From an uncultured Scytonema sp. (GTDB lineage: Bacteria > Cyanobacteriota > Cyanobacteriia > Cyanobacteriales > Nostocaceae): DNA of 41,973 nucleotides. Made by a program: the position numbers and the translations under genes. Under the pieces are notes generated by a model. It was not told where the DNA came from and ran no database searches. It worked only from the letters and a program-made list of their open reading frames with translations. Shown here in pieces: positions 1-8,489 of this stretch. The stretch spans positions 1 through 41,973 of the forward strand of contig CALMVQ010000211.1 of the NCBI GenBank assembly GCA_937873135.1, written 5' to 3'. The stretch's first letter is position 1. Every line of letters starts with the position of its first letter.

Positions 1-931
1 TTTTTTAAGAATATTGAAATAATCACAAAATCAATTATTTACACAAAAACTACGATTTTAGATCCTCAGGCGACAAAGTTTGTTGGTAAATTTCTGCAAT
101 TATTTTGGCGATTGATATTCGTGCTGATTTTTTAGAGAGGAGAATTTGTGAGTGCTATTTCAATTGCTTGATTATAACTTAGCATAGATTTTGTCACAAA
201 ATCTGATTTTAATTCTTGACTCTCTCGATTTGATTGTGTGATTATTTCATTTTTCGTAGTCTTTGATTTCGTCACCACATCACATTCTTCAAATTTTGAT
301 TCTGTATCAAATTCAATAGTCTCCCCAGAATCAATTCTATGAGCTACTTCGATCACTCTTGATACGATCGCCCTCGGCACACGGATCTAACCAGTGTCTT
401 TATTTTTCCACTTTGACTTCCTGCCTGCATTTTCACGTGAAATCTGCCGGGGGAAGTTTCCAAGGCGCGAGTTTCACGTCTTCCCCCTCTCCTGTCGCGT
501 TTCAACAATTTTTTAGTACTCATTCCCGTCATGAATTCGTCACGAATTCATCATACTCCCAAACAGTACTATTCACGTCTATTCTCATTTATTGAATCTT
601 ATTCACATTTAGGAAAGCCACCCTGTATTGCTAGAAAGTTTACTCTGTCTAGTTTTCAGTCTTTTTATTACGTCGAACTCAGGTCAATTGTAAAAAACCT
701 ACACCTGTGAGCCCCTAGCCCAAGTTTGGGAGAGGGGTGCCCGTTAGGGCGGAGTGAGCGCGAGAGTCGATGAGACACACAACACCAAAAGCGCTATAGT
801 AGTCTGCCAAGGCAACTTTACGGGGTTAATACCGCTTCCGTTTAGTGAGATCGTGCCAACAACATTAATGTTGAAAGCAGGTGATCAATTCCTTAAGGTA
901 ACGAGTGAGCTTCACTGCTCATTTCACCCCG
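1..931. other. Gene-poor AT-rich stretch
   Basis: I see no gene here that I can support. A GTG-started minus-strand frame at 132-380 (82 codons, rich in Lys, Glu, Ser and Thr) is the best candidate, but it has no recognisable motif and no clear ribosome binding site. The plus-strand frames at 359-595 and 754-1014 have the composition of non-coding cyanobacterial DNA. The stretch near 790-806 contains GCTATAGTAGTCTGCC, which resembles the outer edge of the inverted-repeat element at 25501-25605, so a decayed copy may lie here. Confidence 0.5.
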
Positions 932-1543
932 TTACTCTGAATCATTGTCATTTGGCAGAGCATTGGCTGAGTTTTCAGGTTGCAGTATCAACACATCTTC
1001 ATAGATCAGATTGACCGAAATGGTCAAACCCACGCTCATCAGCTCAATATCATCGCCTTCGGTATAGGGAATAAACGTCCACTCCCCCGATTTACTCCGC
1101 CGAAAGAGATCCACGGACTTAGTTTCAGATCCGACCAGAACATACTCAAGCAAACTATCCAAACGGCGGTAGAGGGCAAATTTCCCTCCTCGATCATAAG
1201 CTTCAGTGCTGGGAGACAAGACTTCAATAATCAAGCAGGGATAACGAGAGAATTGTTGAGCAGTGCGGTCTCGATCATCGCAGGTGACGCTGACATCAGG
1301 ATAAACAAAGGGACCCTTCTCTGTAATTCCAACCTTTGCATCTGAGTTCCTCACCTTGCAGCGTAAGAGTAGAGGTTGTCGCAGCGCACTGGCAACATTC
1401 AGAGCAATGTCAGCATGGGGCAACGATCCACCCGTCATCGCGAAGACTTGCCCATCAAAATACTCATAGCGTAGATCTTGCTGGGCTTCCCACTCAAAAT
1501 ATTCCTGTGGGGTCAGGCGGGGAAGTTCATGGGTAGCTTGCAT
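932..1543 (-). CDS. Uma2 family (DUF820) putative endonuclease
   Basis: This gene encodes a protein of about 203 residues of the Uma2/DUF820 family, which has a PD-(D/E)XK-type fold and is greatly expanded in cyanobacteria. The cellular role is unknown; nuclease activity is inferred from the fold. The N-terminal half carries the family opening (LTPQEYFEWE, then RYEYFDGQVFAMTGG and PHADIALNVASAL). The putative catalytic residues are the Asp of VYPDVSV, the Glu of LIIEVLSPST and the Lys of GGKFALYRR, followed by YVLVGS. A longer frame begins at 1573, but the ATG at 1541-1543 has a GGAG about eight bases upstream and gives the usual family start (MQATHELPRLT), so I chose it. The gene stands alone. 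It appears intact, with the catalytic motif complete. Confidence 0.88.
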   Translation of the reverse strand: MQATHELPRLTPQEYFEWEAQQDLRYEYFDGQVFAMTGGSLPHADIALNVASALRQPLLLRCKVRNSDAKVGITEKGPFVYPDVSVTCDDRDRTAQQFSRYPCLIIEVLSPSTEAYDRGGKFALYRRLDSLLEYVLVGSETKSVDLFRRSKSGEWTFIPYTEGDDIELMSVGLTISVNLIYEDVLILQPENSANALPNDNDSE

Positions 1544-1963
1544 GAGCAAAACTCCAAGGAAAGGACGTTGCATCTTCCATTTTCATTGTAGGCGTCACCG
1601 TGCCAATCCGGGGATTTTGTACGCGCTCGAAATTCTCAAGAGTCTGGAACGACGATTTTTCGTTCAAAATAGATCAAAGCTTGCAGCAGAATCATGGTTC
1701 TCTGATCAATTTTTGGTCAGAAAGTACTTGATAAAAAGCTTACCCCTTGAAAGTTTCAAGCAATCGCGTACAAGTTTCTGTCTTTTATTACTTAATAGTA
1801 ATAAATCAATACAATCATAAATATTTTTTGGCTTTTTTTTTGAAACAGTGATACAGATTTTTGGTTTTTGAATAAAGCTCAAATACGGCTCTGCACATTC
1901 GTGTACACCCGTTCCACTTCTCATTTTTAGCAATGGTACTTGGATAATCAAGCTCTGTTTCAA

Positions 1964-2306
1964 GATTAGTGACTATAGTCACCTTAACTAATGACTATAG
2001 TAACTTAACTATAGCTAGTAATAATCACTAAAATTTCAAAATACAGTTGGTCACTGAAGTGAGAAATAGCAATAGATTTGAATCTGTATCAAATTGATGC
2101 AGATTTTTTATTTTCTAATCAAGGGCTGTTATCTGATTAGTGACTATAGTCACCTAAATTAGTGACTATAGTTACTTAACTATAGCTAGCAATAATCAAT
2201 AAAATTGCAAAATGCGCTTAAATCACTCTTCGCAGAACATAGTACAGTTCTTAATCTGTATCGCTCTTGATACAGATTTTTCGTTTCTGAACAAAGTCAA
2301 CTAAAG
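1964..2306. repeat. Two-unit tandem repeat (~171 bp) with palindromes and hairpins
   Basis: Two units begin at 1964 and 2135, 171 bp apart. Each opens with the perfect palindrome GTGACTATAGTCAC. A second CTATAG dyad follows; in the second unit this is CTATAGTTA, CT, TAACTATAG, a perfect 9-bp inverted repeat. Each unit ends with a stem-loop and a T-rich tail. In unit one AATCTGTATCA pairs with TGATGCAGATT (about 2081-2105), and in unit two AATCTGTATC pairs exactly with GATACAGATT (about 2253-2278). A third, more distant copy of the hairpin's 3' half and its tail occurs at 1850-1890. Palindrome, short spacer and terminator-like hairpin repeated in tandem would suit repeated small-RNA genes or a cluster of operators; neither is proven. 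Confidence 0.7.
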
Positions 2307-2384
2307 GTAGATTATCTTCTCTTCAGGATTAACTGTCCTCTTTACTACAAAGCTGTTGATACTTGACGATGACTTAGATTCAGG

Positions 2385-2438
2385 AAGGATTTCATTATGA
2401 GTGCCTTTTGACTTTTTACTTTTGCCTTGTTGCACTAG
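2385..2438. mobile_element. Half copy of CTAG-bounded MITE
   Basis: From about 2385 to the CTAG at 2435-2438 this matches, almost base for base, the right half of the 113-bp element at 11026-11138. The left half, including its CTAG end, is missing. It is therefore a truncated copy. Confidence 0.7.
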
Positions 2439-2698
2439 TAATGTACCCATCCGTTGTTTCAAACTTTCTTTACTTTATGAGTAAGCAGTACATGCGTAAA
2501 TGAGGATAAGTTAAGGAAATTTATGGATCAACAGAACGAATTACCGATGCGAGGAGCGGAGTGAGAATAATCCCGATTTTTTCCACGGGACTTTGTGGTC
2601 GATTTCCATCAAATCTCTGTGGGAGAAAAATCAATCACTCCCGCTGTTTACCATTCGCGAATTTGTCGGCGAATGGTGGGAATGTCACGAATTGACTG

Positions 2699-2876
2699 CT
2701 AGAACCCAGTAATTCCATTATCTCCGGGTGCTGGAATGCCATCGACAGTTCCTATAGACCTCAGACTGCCATCGTCATTCACTTGGAAGCTACTGATAGT
2801 ACAAACAGCAGAATTGAGGACGTACAAATAACGACTCTTGGAGCAGCTCGCTCTATACTCTCCTGGAGTAATGCCT
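2699..2876 (-). pseudogene. C-terminal remnant of a beta-propeller (lactonase-like) protein
   Basis: Read on the minus strand, this stretch is open down to a TAG at 2699-2701. It encodes RYLYVLNSAVCTISSFQV, then a DDGSL turn, a GTVDGIPAP segment and a short tail. The pattern of RYLYVLN followed by I-x-x-F-x-V-x-x-D-G-S-L is typical of one blade of YncE/lactonase-type seven-bladed propeller proteins, which are common in cyanobacteria. Only about 45-55 codons remain, there is no start codon, and an in-frame stop lies just upstream, so this is a decayed 3' end. The family call is from blade pattern only. Confidence 0.6.
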
Positions 2877-3090
2877 ATTCATCTCAAATTTCCGCTCAAG
2901 AGTACGTGTTATTGCGTAAAATATATGTTATTATAAATCATGCTTGTCTATTGTAATATTTTTCGTTGCTCAATAATTAATAAATATGTTCTGTAAGTAA
3001 GAGTTTTAACTATGTTTTCTATCCTACTCGACTGTAAGTACTTAATATATAGCAGTTCTAAATAAATAATTCGGGAATTCCATTAAAGCT

Positions 3091-4365
3091 ATGAGAATTG
3101 CCTTCTTTGTCGGAGATTTTCCCATTCTCTCAAAAACTTTTATTATAAATCAAATTACGGGTTTAATTTCTCGCGGACACGAAGTTGATATTTACGGTTA
3201 CCAACCGAATGAAATATCTAAAATGCATTTAGATGTAGAAAAATATCAAATATTTGCTCGCACTCACTATGTACCCACAATTCCTAAAAATTACTTTTGG
3301 CGCTTTCTTAAAGGTATAATTTTAATATTTGCCAACTTTTATAAAGCACCTTTCGTATTACTGCGAAGTCTCAACTTTTTTAAGTATGGCAGGCAAGCGG
3401 CTTCTTTAAACTTACTGTACGGAACCATACCACTGCTCAAGTCTCAACCCTACGATATCATCCACTGTCAGTTTGGGATGTACGGTAATGCAGGTATGAT
3501 TTTTCGAGAGATTGGTGCTATCAAAGGAAAGTTAATAACTTCATTTCGAGGTTACGATATTAGTCTGTATATCAAACAGTATGGAAAACACCTATACGAC
3601 AAATTATTTAGTAGAGGAGATTTTTTTATTGCCAACTGTAACTTTTTTAGACAACGAGCGATCGCTCTTGGTTGTGATGAACAAAAAATTCTTGTACATG
3701 GTTCGGGAATAGATTGCGAGCGATTTCGCTATCAAGTACGCCATCTCGATCCTCACAGCATAATCCGCATTACTACTACAGGTCGTCTGATTGAAAAAAA
3801 AGGTATAGAATACGGCATCCGTGCTGTGGCAAAGCTAGCATTAATCTACCCAAATATTGAGTATCATATTGTAGGCGATGGACATTTGAAAGAAGAATTA
3901 CAGCAACTCATTCAGGAACTAAATATTTCTGATAAAGTTAAGCTACTTGGTAGTAAAAACCAACAGGAAATTATTGAAATTCTCGACAACTCACATATTT
4001 TTATTGCTCCTTGCGTGACAGGTTTTGACGGAAATCAAGATGCCCCAGTCAATACATTAAAAGAAGCGATGGCGATGGGTTTGCCCGTCATCAGCACTCT
4101 TCACGGTGGTATTCCCGAATTGGTGGAAGATGGTATTTCTGGTTTTCTTGTCCCAGAGAGAGATGTAGATGCTTTAACCCAGAAGTTGAGTTACCTCATC
4201 GAACATCCAGAATGGGAAAAAATGGGTAGAGCAGGGCGTGCTTATGTAGAAGCACATTACGAGATCAACAAACTAAATGATGAGTTAGTGGAAATTTATC
4301 AGCAAGTCGCTTTGGAGTTCACAGTTGAGCCAACACCTAACAATAAATTTTATGAATTCTGTTGA
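3091..4365 (+). CDS. Glycosyltransferase family 4 (WcaL-like)
   Basis: A 424-residue GT4-type glycosyltransferase, expected to add a sugar from a nucleotide-sugar donor to a growing surface polysaccharide at the cytoplasmic face of the membrane. The N-terminal domain opens with MRIAFFVGDFPILSKTFI, the acceptor-side start seen in colanic-acid WcaL-type enzymes. The C-terminal Rossmann domain has TTGRLIEKKGIEYGIRAV, YHIVGDGHLKEEL and the donor-site segment NTLKEAMAMGLPVIST followed by GGIPELVEDG. Length is normal. The start has only a weak ribosome binding site. The next gene overlaps its 3' end by 14 bp, so the two are probably translated together. A motif resembling the end of a mobile repeat (TATAGCAGTTCTAAAT, near 3050) lies just upstream. 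Sugar and linkage cannot be told from sequence. Confidence 0.9.
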   Translation: MRIAFFVGDFPILSKTFIINQITGLISRGHEVDIYGYQPNEISKMHLDVEKYQIFARTHYVPTIPKNYFWRFLKGIILIFANFYKAPFVLLRSLNFFKYGRQAASLNLLYGTIPLLKSQPYDIIHCQFGMYGNAGMIFREIGAIKGKLITSFRGYDISLYIKQYGKHLYDKLFSRGDFFIANCNFFRQRAIALGCDEQKILVHGSGIDCERFRYQVRHLDPHSIIRITTTGRLIEKKGIEYGIRAVAKLALIYPNIEYHIVGDGHLKEELQQLIQELNISDKVKLLGSKNQQEIIEILDNSHIFIAPCVTGFDGNQDAPVNTLKEAMAMGLPVISTLHGGIPELVEDGISGFLVPERDVDALTQKLSYLIEHPEWEKMGRAGRAYVEAHYEINKLNDELVEIYQQVALEFTVEPTPNNKFYEFC

Positions 4366-5464
4366 AATGACTCCGCAAGTTACGATTGTTGTTGTCCCAC
4401 GGGAACGTTTTAGCTGCACCCGTGAATCTCTTGAAAGTATATACGAACATGAGTCGTATCCTTTTAAATTAATCTACGTAGATGGTGGTTCGCCATCACA
4501 TATTAAAAATTATCTGGCAAATAAAGCCATTGAAAAGCAATTTCAACTCATTCGTACTGATGATTACCTATCTCCAAATCACGCTCGAAACATTGGTTTG
4601 TGTCAAACGAACAGCAAGTATGTCGTTTTCATTGATAACGATGTAGTTGTTACTCCAGATTGGTTGAAATCTTTGGTAGAATGCGCTGAGGACACTGGTG
4701 CTACTATTGTTAGTCCGTTGATTTGCCAAGGTACACCCCTACATGAAGAAGTTCACTGTGCAGGTGGAGAATGTGGGGTTGTAGTTGAAGACTCACCTAT
4801 AAGGCAGACACAGCAAGGTTTTGATGAGCAATCAAACGCACAGGATATGACAGTGAGACGGCGGATAATTGAGAAAATTTATAAACAAGGGCAGCGAGTT
4901 GTAGATGTGCGCTCGCAACTGCAACGACAAAAAACAGGGTTAGCAGAGTTCCACTGCATGATAGTACGTACAGAGATATTTCAGCAAATTGGTTTTCTTG
5001 ATGAAGCATTGCTAAACACAAAAGAACACGTAGATTTGTGCATGTTGGTATCTGAGGTAGGCGGTACAATCTATCTGGAACCTAAATCTCTCGTAACTTA
5101 TGTAACCGGAACACCACTGAAATGGACAGACATCCATTACTATATGCTGCGATGGAGCGATGCATGGGAACGAGCAAGCCTCGAGCATTTACGTAAAAAG
5201 TGGAACCTGACGGAGGATGAGTACTTTAAAAACAAGTACAAAAGGTTGGGATGGCGACGAAATATGACAATTATTCATCCCCTCACCCGTAACTTATTCT
5301 TAGGAAAACTTGCCTCTCGGGTGGCAGGAAAAATCCTGCGTCTTATAGATAAGCAGCTAAACCGCTATCTGACAACCATCTATGCCAACAGACATTTACA
5401 AATTAGGGAAAATCTCACCCCAACACAACTGGAAAAATCTGCGCTCGCCGCATTATCAAAGTAG
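4352..5464 (+). CDS. Glycosyltransferase family 2
   Basis: A GT-A fold family 2 glycosyltransferase of about 370 residues. The N-terminus has the nucleotide-binding segment TIVVVPRERFSCTRESLES, then LIYVDGGSPSHIKNYL, the SPNHARNIGL helix and VFIDNDVVVTPDWL, whose DND is the metal-binding DXD motif. A later segment, EFHCMIVRTEIFQQIGFLDE, is the acceptor-loop region, with the ED-type acid apparently replaced by KEHVDL. The C-terminal 100 residues are basic and may contact the membrane. A TTG at 4325 opens the frame, but the ATG at 4352 is the more plausible start; it overlaps the preceding gene. Together with its neighbours it points to polysaccharide assembly. The substrate is unknown. Confidence 0.87.
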   Translation: MNSVEMTPQVTIVVVPRERFSCTRESLESIYEHESYPFKLIYVDGGSPSHIKNYLANKAIEKQFQLIRTDDYLSPNHARNIGLCQTNSKYVVFIDNDVVVTPDWLKSLVECAEDTGATIVSPLICQGTPLHEEVHCAGGECGVVVEDSPIRQTQQGFDEQSNAQDMTVRRRIIEKIYKQGQRVVDVRSQLQRQKTGLAEFHCMIVRTEIFQQIGFLDEALLNTKEHVDLCMLVSEVGGTIYLEPKSLVTYVTGTPLKWTDIHYYMLRWSDAWERASLEHLRKKWNLTEDEYFKNKYKRLGWRRNMTIIHPLTRNLFLGKLASRVAGKILRLIDKQLNRYLTTIYANRHLQIRENLTPTQLEKSALAALSK

Positions 5465-5477
5465 AGTATTTTTCTTT

Positions 5478-5821
5478 TAGGACTTACGCAAAAGTTGCCA
5501 AAAGGCTTAATTTATTGAAGCGCCAAGACGAGGACATTTGCGTGCGGGGGTTCCCCCCGCCCTTGCAATATGTCCGTTGCCAAGAATGAGTAGAGTTTGC
5601 TTCAGAAGGCAGAAGGCAGAGGGCAGAGGGCAGAAGGAACCCACACTTAAAAGTGTGAGATTGAAATAAGGACGCCGTTTTTCCTCGCGCTATGCGTCTC
5701 GAAAAACATCTTTTTTTAAACTGGGCTTTAAACCCAGAACTAAAGTTTTTTTTAAGAGGACAGGAAGCAGAATGCCTTCTGCCTTCTGCCTCCTGCCCTC
5801 TGCCTTTCTTTGTAAGTCCTA
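5478..5821. mobile_element. MITE-like element with TA-GGACTTAC ends
   Basis: A 344-bp non-coding block bounded by TAGGACTTACGCAAA (5478-5492) and, in inverse, TTTGTAAGTCCTA (5809-5821). The TA at each outer edge fits TA target-site use as in IS630/Tc1-type elements. Inside are purine-rich heptamer runs (5606-5637, repeats of CAGAAGG and CAGAGGG) and their complement (5772-5805), so the interior can also fold back. A second element with the same ends lies at 40341-40586. The minus-strand frame crossing this block (5484-5837) is low-complexity and is not called as a gene. Confidence 0.6.
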
Positions 5822-5907
5822 TCTTTATACCCTGCATTTTGCTCCGCGAAAATCAGATTTTGACCGATGACTGTCACTGTTAACGGTTAATATAGCAGTC
5901 CTAAATC

Positions 5908-6828
5908 ATGGGTGAGAATCTCTCTTGTGTTCACAAATCATTTAGGATAAAAGTTTTGAAGCCAAAAAATAATTCAAACTCCCGTCTCCCTGAAGTAATT
6001 TATACACCTGAAAGTAAACTCAGGCATCCTATTCAATTATTTAAACAAATGTGGCGAGACTTGCTAGCTTCTCGCGAACTAGCCATGACACTTATGTTAC
6101 GGGATCTTAGCGCTCAGTACCGTCAGTCAATTTTAGGAATCTTCTGGGCTTTTTTACCGCCCATTGTTATGGCGACTGGATTTACACTTGCCAAAAATGG
6201 CAATATGATTCATTTCGGGGTAACAGACTTACCTTATCCGGCTTACATCATGTTTAACACAGCGCTTTGGCAGACTTTTGTCGAAGCATTAAATGGCCCA
6301 GTGCAAGCGGTGACGCTGGCAAAACCAATGCTTGCGAGAGTCAACTTTCCCCGAGAAGCGCTAATTTTAGCTAAGTTAGGCGAAGTCTTTTTTAACTTTG
6401 CGATCAAGCTGATTTTAATAGTAGCGTTATTTATCTGGTTTCGTGTCTCTGTGAGTTGGACAGTAATTTTAGTGCCAGTAGCAGTGATTCACTTAGTGTT
6501 ACTGGGCACATTAATCGGCGTTTTATTAGCTCCTTTAGGGATGTTGTATCAAGATGTCTCTAGAGGGCTAACTCTATTTACAGGGTTTTGGCTGTTCCTA
6601 ACTCCTGTCGTTTATCCACTACCTGCTCACGGGACTTTTAGCTTTTTAGTCAAACTGAACCCTGTGACTCCTTTACTAATCACAATCAAAGAATTAGCAA
6701 CAACAGGAGTTGTCTCAGAGCCTGGGCGATTTTGGGTAGTTAGTGTCATGACTCTAGTTGGCTTATTGCTTACCTGGATTGCATTCCGTCTTGCTATGCC
6801 TTTTGTCGTTGAAAGAGTGAGTTCGTAA
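5908..6828 (+). CDS. ABC-2 type polysaccharide export permease (Wzm/TagG-like)
   Basis: A 306-residue integral membrane protein of the ABC-2 family, the channel half of an ABC exporter that moves finished or lipid-linked polysaccharide across the cytoplasmic membrane. After a hydrophilic N-terminus comes LFKQMWRDLLASRELAMTL with RDLSAQYRQSILGIFWAF, the hallmark coupling segment of Wzm/TagG/RfbA permeases. About six hydrophobic segments follow, including the run near residues 165-180, PVAVIHLVLLGTLIGVLLAP, and WVVSVMTLVGLLLTWIAF near the C-terminus. The conserved GMLYQDVSRG loop and LNPVTPLL are present. The cognate ATPase is the next gene, 141 bp downstream. The ATG sits at the edge of TATAGCAGTCCTAAATC (about 5892-5908), which matches the terminus of the element at 33324-33484, so the promoter region may derive from a mobile repeat. 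Confidence 0.92.
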   Translation: MGENLSCVHKSFRIKVLKPKNNSNSRLPEVIYTPESKLRHPIQLFKQMWRDLLASRELAMTLMLRDLSAQYRQSILGIFWAFLPPIVMATGFTLAKNGNMIHFGVTDLPYPAYIMFNTALWQTFVEALNGPVQAVTLAKPMLARVNFPREALILAKLGEVFFNFAIKLILIVALFIWFRVSVSWTVILVPVAVIHLVLLGTLIGVLLAPLGMLYQDVSRGLTLFTGFWLFLTPVVYPLPAHGTFSFLVKLNPVTPLLITIKELATTGVVSEPGRFWVVSVMTLVGLLLTWIAFRLAMPFVVERVSS

Positions 6829-6969
6829 TTGTGGTAATATGCTTGCTTACATTTTTTTGAAGACGGTCATTTATCTTTTGTCCTTAGGGTTTTTCTGACC
6901 AATGATAGATGACAAATAAAAATATATAAGGTTTATAAGTGAGTAGTTTATTTTAAAATGTAACACCTG

Positions 6970-8253
6970 ATGAATCATTTGAAAGTAAAAGAAATTTTTG
7001 TTCCACCTGAAGAAACTGAAGTCCTTGTCTCAGTTAACAATGTTTCTAAAAAATTTTGTAGAGACTTAAAACAATCTTTATTATACGGTGTTCAAGACAT
7101 TGGTACAGAACTCATAGGAGGCGATCGCAAAAGCAATACTCTGCGTCCAAAAGAGTTTTGGGCGCTCAAGGATATAAACTTTCAACTAAGGCGGGGAGAA
7201 GCCTTAGGGTTAGTAGGATCTAATGGAGCCGGAAAAAGTACACTGCTACGCCTGATTAGTGGTTTGATTAAACCTGATACTGGAAGCGTGATGGTTAGGG
7301 GTAGAGTAGCTCCATTAATTGCATTGGGAGCCGGGTTTAATCCCATCCTCACTGGAAGAGAGAATATTTATGCCAATATGTCAATTCTCGGTTTATCCAA
7401 GAAAGAAATTGAAAACAGAATTCAAGATACAATCGATTTTGCTGGAATTGCCGATGCTCTTGATGCACCCGTGCAAACTTACAGTTCTGGCATGGCGGCT
7501 CGATTAGGATTTGCTTGTGCAGTTTATATAGAACCAGATATTTTACTTATCGATGAAGTGTTGGCTGTTGGAGATATAAATTTTAGATTAAAATGCTATC
7601 AGAGATTAGCAAAATTGCGAGAACAGGGTACAGCTTTTATCTTAGTTTCTCACAATCCACACGTCGTATTAAATGTATGCGAATTTTCTATTTATCTGGC
7701 AAAAGGTAATTTGATAAAAGCAGGAACCACAGAAGAAGTTATTCATAAATATGAAGAAGATATCTCTTTTGGGGAAACAGAAACACCTACGGGAGTCATG
7801 CATTTACCAGCAAAACAAAAGAGTGAAAGTTTAGGTGTCGATATTGTTTCCCTTTGTTTTAAAGATGAGCTAGGAAATTTACTTGCAGCCCCTTTTTGCG
7901 GTGAAGCTGCTTATTTGTGCGTGGAATGCAAGGCTGATAAGAAGATTGATCATGCGAATTTAGGTGTATTGATTACGGCTTTATCCGGACAATACGAGCG
8001 AGTTTTGTATATAAGTTCTACAAGTGACAATGAACCATTAAAGATACTTCCTGGTAAAGTGGAAATCCAGATGCAAATGCCTTACTGTTGTCTGTTACCT
8101 GGTGTATACAGCGCTAAGATATATATAAAAGAGGGTGTATGTTCCTTTGATATTGTTGAATCTTTTAGATTTGCAGTTAAATATAGCAAAATTATTAGTC
8201 AATCTTTGTTTTATCAACCCCGAAAATGGAAAGTGATTAGTCAGGATATTTAA
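6970..8253 (+). CDS. Polysaccharide ABC transporter ATPase with C-terminal Wzt-like domain
   Basis: A 427-residue ATPase partner of the preceding permease. The nucleotide-binding domain spans about residues 15-255, with Walker A GSNGAGKST (83-91), signature YSSGM (about 171-175), Walker B ILLIDE (191-196) and H-loop LVSHNPH (near 228). The segment FWALKDINFQLRRGEALGLVG is typical of TagH/Wzt/RfbB ATPases. Residues 270-427 form an extra beta-rich domain in the position of the Wzt C-terminal domain, which in characterised O-antigen exporters recognises the capped end of the glycan; that function here is inferred. Its presence suggests export of a specific completed polymer instead of a single sugar. 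A stem-loop at 8341-8388 follows the gene. Confidence 0.92.
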   Translation: MNHLKVKEIFVPPEETEVLVSVNNVSKKFCRDLKQSLLYGVQDIGTELIGGDRKSNTLRPKEFWALKDINFQLRRGEALGLVGSNGAGKSTLLRLISGLIKPDTGSVMVRGRVAPLIALGAGFNPILTGRENIYANMSILGLSKKEIENRIQDTIDFAGIADALDAPVQTYSSGMAARLGFACAVYIEPDILLIDEVLAVGDINFRLKCYQRLAKLREQGTAFILVSHNPHVVLNVCEFSIYLAKGNLIKAGTTEEVIHKYEEDISFGETETPTGVMHLPAKQKSESLGVDIVSLCFKDELGNLLAAPFCGEAAYLCVECKADKKIDHANLGVLITALSGQYERVLYISSTSDNEPLKILPGKVEIQMQMPYCCLLPGVYSAKIYIKEGVCSFDIVESFRFAVKYSKIISQSLFYQPRKWKVISQDI

Positions 8254-8340
8254 AGAATTTGTATCCCACTTATTTTCTACTCAGAAATAACACAAAATAC
8301 AGTTATCATAATTTAGAACAAAGTTATGCTAGATATGATA

Positions 8341-8388
8341 AATCAGAAAAAATATTTACTTTTTTAGTAAATATTTGATAACCTGATT
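8341..8388 (+). terminator. Stem-loop downstream of the exporter ATPase
   Basis: The arms AAATATTTACT (8350-8360) and AGTAAATATTT (8366-8376) are perfect complements around a five-T loop. Outer arms AATCAG (8341-8346) and CTGATT (8383-8388) extend the fold. It is AT-rich and has no long T tail after the stem, so it may end transcription weakly or stabilise the 3' end of the export genes. Confidence 0.45.
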
Positions 8389-8489
8389 AAGGCTGAAAAT
8401 TTAATCTACCAAAAGAAACTTGCGATTCATCCTTATGCGTTCTGTGTTCTGCCTTGTGTGTTTTGCTTCAAAAATAATTAGGTACAAAA

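Larger units (their letters stand above)
1574..2690. other. Intergenic region with repeats, no gene
   Basis: About 1.1 kb without a supportable gene. It holds a two-unit tandem repeat (1964-2306) with an isolated partial copy near 1850-1890, half of a CTAG-bounded mobile repeat (about 2385-2438), and a hairpin with 9-bp arms ACCATTCGC and GCGAATGGT (2650-2658 and 2669-2677). The hairpin sits just beyond the end of the beta-propeller remnant on the minus strand and could be its former terminator. Confidence 0.5.

Noticed and set aside
1964-2306. CRISPR array
   Set aside because: Only two long units with similar interiors; there are no regularly spaced short repeats with unique spacers and no cas genes.
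1964-2306. NsiR1 small-RNA array
   Set aside because: NsiR1 repeats lie upstream of hetF; no hetF is here and the repeat sequence is not one I recognise as NsiR1, so only the general analogy is kept.
5484-5837. 117-codon minus-strand open frame
   Set aside because: It lies across a MITE-like element and is largely made of CAGAAGG/CAGAGGG-type heptamers read as protein.
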